DNA of 64,000 nucleotides from Pseudomonadales bacterium (GTDB taxonomy: Bacteria > Pseudomonadota > Gammaproteobacteria > Pseudomonadales > IMCC2047): NCBI GenBank assembly GCA_024234615.1, contig JACKNY010000001.1, positions 586,501-650,500 of the forward strand. Direction: 5' to 3'. A model generated the notes under the pieces. It did not search any database, was not told the origin of the DNA, and was given only the letters and a program-made list of their open reading frames with translations. Position 1 is the first letter of the stretch; every line of letters begins with the position of its first letter. Positions 60,356 through 64,000 of this stretch are shown in pieces. A program made the position numbers and the translations under genes.

Positions 60356-60383
60356 GGCTACTACTAAATAGTTAGTAGTAGCC
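60356..60383 (-). promoter_or_regulatory. Perfect inverted repeat just upstream of narX
   Basis: Two 12-bp arms (60356-60367 and 60372-60383, GGCTACTACTAA and its complement) with a 4-nt spacer end 8 nt before the TTG start. Its core can also be read as a 7-2-7 NarL-type site (TACTAAA-TA-GTTAGTA, 60362-60377). It could be a regulator site or an mRNA hairpin over the translation start. Confidence 0.75.
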
Positions 60384-60455
60384 AGGGTGAATTTAATTTG
60401 CATGCTTGTTTGTTCTAACTCACTGATTGAAAAGTCTATTTGTTTGTTTCGATGC

Positions 60456-60471
60456 TACCACTTTGGTGGTA
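60456..60471. promoter_or_regulatory. Candidate NarL 7-2-7 binding site
   Basis: TACCACT-TT-GGTGGTA: two heptamers close to the NarL consensus, in inverted orientation with a 2-bp spacer. It is centred about 94 bp upstream of the predicted narK start site, in the range used by NarL in other nar promoters. Confidence 0.65.
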
Positions 60472-60509
60472 GTTGAGCCAGTCGGGGTAATTCCTGTATC
60501 TGTGTATCG

Positions 60510-60551
60510 TTGATTCAGATCAATAATCCGTATTTTGCTCCTCTATATATT
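60510..60551 (+). promoter_or_regulatory. FNR/Anr-dependent class II promoter of narK
   Basis: The perfect FNR box TTGATTCAGATCAA is at 60510-60523 (centre 60516.5). A TATATT -10 at 60546-60551 predicts a start near 60558, that is -41.5 spacing. GGGGAG lies shortly before the narK ATG. Confidence 0.9.
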
Positions 60552-60599
60552 CGGCATCGCAATAAACCGATCTAACGATGATTCGTCTGGGGAGCAAAA

Positions 60600-61847
60600 A
60601 TGGTAGCTGATACTTCTAAAAAATGGTCGGTATTGACCATGAATACATTGGCCTTCGCTTGTAATTTTGCGGTGTGGACCATGTTTTCTATCATCGGTAT
60701 TCGTATTAAAACTGAGCTTGGGTTAACAGATACGGAATTTGGTGTATTGGTAGCGACACCGATTTTAACCGGTTCTCTGACACGATTGCCATTGGGTTTG
60801 TTAACGGATCGCTTTGGTGGTCGTATTGTTTTCTTCATCCAAATGCTGTTCGTGGCCATTCCAACTTACGGACTGGCTTTTGCGACCGAGTATTGGCAGT
60901 ACGTTACTATCGGTTTGTTTGTCGGTTTAGCTGGTGGCTCTTTCGCTATTGGTATTGCCTATACCTCCGCCTGGTTTGAAAAAGAACGCCAGGGAACCGC
61001 GATGGGTATCTTCGGCGCTGGTAATGCCGGTGCAGCGATAACCAACTTGGTGGCTCCGATGATTGTGGTGGCGGCAGGCTGGAGAATGGTGCCGCAGGTT
61101 TATTCTATTGCTATGTTGGTGATGGCGGTTCTATTCTGGTTGTTTACCTATAACGATCCTCATCAACAGGAGCGCGTACGTTCGGGAACGCATAAATCCA
61201 TGGCGGATCAATTGGCACCGCTGAAGGAATTGCGGGTTTGGCGTTTTGGCCTTTATTACTATTTTGTCTTTGGTGGCTTTGTGGCTTTGGCGCTGTGGCT
61301 GCCTAAGTATTATGTCGGCGAGTACGGCATGGATCTGAAAACCGCCTCTTTTATCACCATGCTGTTTACCTTGCCATCCGGATTAATTCGGGCCGCCGGT
61401 GGTTGGGCGTCCGATAAGGTGGGTGCCCGTGCCGTCAACTGGTGGGTGTTCTGGATTTCCATTGCATGTCTGTTCTTTTTGTCCTACCCGCAAACCAGCA
61501 TGATTATTCATGGTATCGATGGTGATATTACCTTTTCCGTCGGCTTGAATGTCTGGGTTTTTACTGCCTTGGTGTTTGTCGTCGGTATTGCTCAAGGTTT
61601 TGGTAAAGCCAGTGTTTACCGCATTATCCATGATTATTACCCCGACAATATGGGCTCTGTTGGCGGTATGGTCGGTGTGATTGGCGGTTTGGGCGGATTT
61701 ACCCTGCCCATCTTTTTCGGCATGTTGTCCGATGCCTTTAATATTCGTAGTTCCTGTTTCATGCTGATGTTCGGGCTCGTTGCCGTCTGTCTGATCTGGA
61801 TGAACTACGCAATTCTGCAATTGAAACGAGAAAGTGATCTGTTGTAA
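60600..61847 (+). CDS. narK: Nitrate/nitrite transporter NarK (type 1)
   Basis: A 415-aa major-facilitator protein with 12 helices. It has the NarK features TDRFGGRIVFFIQM and the nitrate-signature-type AGGSFAIGIAYTSAWFEKERQGTAMGIFGAGNAG, plus GGFTLPIFFGML. It probably imports nitrate by proton symport. GGGGAG precedes the ATG. It is first of narK-narK-narG behind an FNR promoter. Confidence 0.93.
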   Translation: MVADTSKKWSVLTMNTLAFACNFAVWTMFSIIGIRIKTELGLTDTEFGVLVATPILTGSLTRLPLGLLTDRFGGRIVFFIQMLFVAIPTYGLAFATEYWQYVTIGLFVGLAGGSFAIGIAYTSAWFEKERQGTAMGIFGAGNAGAAITNLVAPMIVVAAGWRMVPQVYSIAMLVMAVLFWLFTYNDPHQQERVRSGTHKSMADQLAPLKELRVWRFGLYYYFVFGGFVALALWLPKYYVGEYGMDLKTASFITMLFTLPSGLIRAAGGWASDKVGARAVNWWVFWISIACLFFLSYPQTSMIIHGIDGDITFSVGLNVWVFTALVFVVGIAQGFGKASVYRIIHDYYPDNMGSVGGMVGVIGGLGGFTLPIFFGMLSDAFNIRSSCFMLMFGLVAVCLIWMNYAILQLKRESDLL

Positions 61848-61856
61848 TCCTGTGCA

Positions 61857-61882
61857 TCCCCCAGAGTTATCTTTGGGGGATT
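61857..61882 (+). other. Hairpin between the two narK genes
   Basis: A stem of about 10 bp, TCCCCCAGAG with CTTTGGGGGA, with one G-T wobble. There is no U-run, so it is more likely an mRNA-stabilising or partial attenuation element than a terminator. Confidence 0.4.
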
Positions 61883-61942
61883 ATCACTCTGGATCAGTAG
61901 GAATTTTAACAAGTATTTAAATGAGAGGAGCTGGAGAGGCTT

Positions 61943-63619
61943 ATGTCCGACATTAATAAATGGGACGTCGAAGACCCCGCGTTTTGGGAATCGACAGGTA
62001 AGAAAGTCGCCAACAGGAATCTGTGGATATCCATCCCCAGCCTGCTGTGCGGCTTTGCAATTTGGTTGTACTGGGGGATTATCACGGTACAGATGTTGAA
62101 TCTGGGATTTCATTTTGAAAAATCAGAGTTATTTACCCTGATGGCAATTGCCGGTTTGACGGGTGCAACATTGCGGATACCCAGCAGCTTCTTTATTCGC
62201 CTCTGCGGCGGACGCAATACAATTTTCTTTACGACCGCATTACTAATGATTCCGGCATTGGGTACCGGTCTTGCCTTACAGGATACCAAAACACCGCTTT
62301 GGGTGTTCCAGGTGTTAGCGCTTCTCTCTGGCGTTGGTGGTGGTAATTTTGCCTCATCCATGTCAAACATCAGTTTCTTTTTCCCGAAAAAGATGCAGGG
62401 TCTGGCGCTTGGTTTGAACGCAGGGTTAGGTAACTTCGGCGTAACCACCATGCAGATTCTGGTACCACTCGTTATGACCTTTGGCCTGTTTGGCGGATTA
62501 GGTGGCGAGTCTATGGTATTACAAAGCTCCAGTGGTACCTTGATAGGCAAAATTTCAGCAGGTACTGAAACCTACATCCAAAATGCTGGCTTTGTCTGGT
62601 TGCTGATTTTAATACCACTTGCCTTTGCCGGCTGGTTTGGTATGAATAATCTCAAGGTACAGCATGTTTCGCCGGATATCGGTAATCCCATAACCAGTTT
62701 TGCGATTATTATCGGTATGTTGTCAATTGGTCTGTTTACCGCTGCAGGTGGACTCTGGCTAATTTTGCCGGCTAGCGCAAATGGTTCGGGATTTAACGTT
62801 CCGAAAGAGTTGGTGTTGGTAGCGGTGGTTGCGTTGACCGTTTCTCTGTTGAAGATCATTCCGGGTGATATTAAAACCAGTTTGAACCGACAGTTTAAGA
62901 TTTTTGATAATCGTCATACCTGGATAATGAGTATAATTTATACCATGACTTTTGGGTCATTTATCGGGTTTTCTGCTGCATTTCCGCTCGCAATTAAAGT
63001 TATATTTGGTTATACCCACGTTATGGGGCCGGACGGTGTCTTGGTTCACGATGCGATTAATCCGAATGGCCCAAGCGCATTGATGTATGCCTGGATGGGA
63101 CCTTTTATCGGTGCTTTGATTCGCCCTGTAGGTGGCTGGATTGCAGACAAGATGGGTGGGGCTTGGGTAACCCACATATGTTCTGCTGTTATGGTGGTGA
63201 CGGCTATCGGTGCCGGTTATTACATGAAAGCAGCCTATAATTCTGCCACACCTGAAGAATACTTTGTTCAATTCTTCCTGCTGTTTCTGGTATTATTTGC
63301 CGCTACTGGAATTGGCAACGGTTCAACCTTCCGCACTATTGCCATGGTATTTGATAAAGAGCAGGCCGGACCCGCGTTAGGTTGGACATCCGCAGTAGCT
63401 GCCTACGGTGCCTTCTACATCCCCAAAGTGTTTGGTGAGCAGATTCAAGCAACTACGCCTGAAAATGCGCTCTATGGTTTCGCCGCCTTCTATGCGCTTT
63501 GTATTTTGATCAACTGGTGGTTCTATTTGCGTAAGGATAGAAAACAAGTTTTTGTCTGCTGCCCTAATTGTAAGGAAGAATTCAGCCTAAAAAGCGATAA
63601 CGAATTCTATAACCCGTAA
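61943..63619 (+). CDS. narK: Nitrate/nitrite antiporter NarK (type 2) with Cys-rich tail
   Basis: A 558-aa major-facilitator protein, NarK2-type, longer than the first NarK. It has FAIWLYWGIITVQMLNLGF, VGGGNFASSMSNISFFFPKKMQGLALGLNAGLGNFG and PVGGWIADKMGGAWVTH. It probably exchanges nitrate for nitrite. After the last helix a 30-residue tail contains CCPNC (Cys539, 540 and 543), which is not part of the transport fold. GGAG and AGAGG lie ahead of the ATG. It is 95 nt after the first narK. Confidence 0.92.
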   Translation: MSDINKWDVEDPAFWESTGKKVANRNLWISIPSLLCGFAIWLYWGIITVQMLNLGFHFEKSELFTLMAIAGLTGATLRIPSSFFIRLCGGRNTIFFTTALLMIPALGTGLALQDTKTPLWVFQVLALLSGVGGGNFASSMSNISFFFPKKMQGLALGLNAGLGNFGVTTMQILVPLVMTFGLFGGLGGESMVLQSSSGTLIGKISAGTETYIQNAGFVWLLILIPLAFAGWFGMNNLKVQHVSPDIGNPITSFAIIIGMLSIGLFTAAGGLWLILPASANGSGFNVPKELVLVAVVALTVSLLKIIPGDIKTSLNRQFKIFDNRHTWIMSIIYTMTFGSFIGFSAAFPLAIKVIFGYTHVMGPDGVLVHDAINPNGPSALMYAWMGPFIGALIRPVGGWIADKMGGAWVTHICSAVMVVTAIGAGYYMKAAYNSATPEEYFVQFFLLFLVLFAATGIGNGSTFRTIAMVFDKEQAGPALGWTSAVAAYGAFYIPKVFGEQIQATTPENALYGFAAFYALCILINWWFYLRKDRKQVFVCCPNCKEEFSLKSDNEFYNP

Positions 63620-63639
63620 ATTCTTGAAGTAAAAACAGC

Positions 63640-63671
63640 TCGTCCGATGGCGGAATGATAGCGTCGGACGA
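63640..63671 (+). other. Hairpin between narK2 and narG
   Basis: An 8-bp perfect stem, TCGTCCGA with TCGGACGA, around a 16-nt loop, with no U-run. A second small stem (GAGGA/TCCTC, 63696-63710) follows before narG. They may protect or process the mRNA between the genes. Confidence 0.4.
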
Positions 63672-63741
63672 ATTGTTGAAAATGTAAGTGAGTGTGAGGA
63701 GAGTATCCTCTTTAAATAAGCGTTAAGTAGAGATTTAAGTT

Positions 63742-64000
63742 ATGAGTCACTTTCTTGATAGATTGCAGTTTTTTAAGAAAAAGCAGGGTGAGTTTGCCGA
63801 TGGTCATGGCGACGTCACCAATGAAAGCCGGGAGTGGGAAAACAGCTATCGGCAGCGTTGGCAGCACGATAAAATCGTGCGTTCGACGCACGGGGTTAAC
63901 TGTACCGGCTCCTGTAGTTGGAAAATTTATGTTAAAAACGGGCTGATTACCTGGGAAACTCAGCAGACTGATTACCCCCGTACCCGTAATGATCTACCCA
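63742..64000 (+). CDS. narG: Respiratory nitrate reductase alpha subunit NarG (partial, 5' end)
   Basis: The first 86 codons of the molybdenum-containing catalytic subunit, cut by the window end. The start MSHFLDRLQFFKKKQGEFADGHG and HDKIVRSTHGVNCTGSCSWKIYVKNG match NarG. The His and first two Cys that bind the FS0 [4Fe-4S] cluster lie in HGVNCTGSC. The ATG is at 63742. It follows two narK genes and should be followed by narHJI outside the window. Confidence 0.97.
   Translation, partial: MSHFLDRLQFFKKKQGEFADGHGDVTNESREWENSYRQRWQHDKIVRSTHGVNCTGSCSWKIYVKNGLITWETQQTDYPRTRNDLP

Noticed and set aside
1..64000. CRISPR arrays, tRNA or rRNA genes, prophage, toxin-antitoxin or defence islands
   Set aside because: None was recognised by eye: no regularly spaced repeats, tRNA-like cloverleaf or defence-protein motifs were noticed. 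A covariance-model and profile search would be needed to exclude small ones.

Overview
The window looks like part of a gammaproteobacterial chromosome, probably an aquatic or marine member of the Cellvibrionales/Pseudomonadales-like lineages. The evidence is gene content and order: a flagellar fliK-like/flhB-like pair next to a complete ccmABCDEFGHI operon, smc-zipA-ligA in a row, rimO, PEP-CTERM-type proteins, large TonB-dependent receptors, and a NarXL/NarK/NarG nitrate respiration locus. The taxon is inferred from content only. No tRNA, rRNA, CRISPR array or prophage was seen.

Layout. 0-7.5 kb: nhaA antiporter, a PEP-CTERM-like secreted protein, an F420 biosynthesis operon (cofE-cofD-cofC, minus strand) with an ATP-grasp protein upstream, and a CPA2-type antiporter. 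7.5-16.2 kb: a TonB-dependent receptor, an Lrp regulator divergent from a sodium-dependent amino-acid transporter, overlapping trpB-trpA, and an LbtU-like siderophore porin behind a near-ideal Fur box. 16.2-28.5 kb: rimO, fliK-like and flhB-like genes, then the cytochrome c maturation operon, with a di-heme peroxidase gene inserted between ccmE and ccmF. 28.5-37.3 kb: smc, zipA, ligA, an unknown membrane protein, and a response regulator with a long helical tail and a C-terminal membrane anchor. 37.3-50.1 kb: a more disturbed region. It has a 66-codon amino-terminal remnant of a TonB receptor, a wrbA/arsC-like operon, a TlpA-like lipoprotein, acylphosphatase, tryptophanase, MarR, modABC, a racemase/class-V aminotransferase pair, and a decayed TonB receptor carrying an intact IS4-family element with clear inverted repeats and target duplication. 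50.1-57.8 kb: an EamA exporter, a zinc-less MDR oxidoreductase, a second PEP-CTERM-like protein, an outer-membrane porin and a Tat-exported amidase. 57.8-64 kb: narL, narX, two narK genes and the start of narG.

The main thread is anaerobic nitrate respiration. Three perfect FNR/Anr boxes (TTGAT-N4-ATCAA) lie upstream of narK, upstream of the 54.6-55.8 kb porin, and between marR and modA. The first two sit exactly 41.5 bp before a predicted start site with the same -10 hexamer (TATATT). The oxygen sensor would therefore link nitrate import, an outer-membrane pore and molybdate uptake for the molybdenum-dependent NarG. Candidate 7-2-7 NarL sites lie between narX and narK. The ccm operon would supply c-type cytochromes for electron transport.

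Other threads are tryptophan/indole metabolism (transporter, trpBA and tryptophanase) and the uncommon F420 pathway, whose FO synthase step is absent from this window. No wholly new defence or mobile system was recognised. The most unusual items are the F420/ATP-grasp cluster, the split TonB receptor whose halves fit the geometry of an inversion, the palindrome just before the TTG start of narX, and the tail-anchored response regulator.
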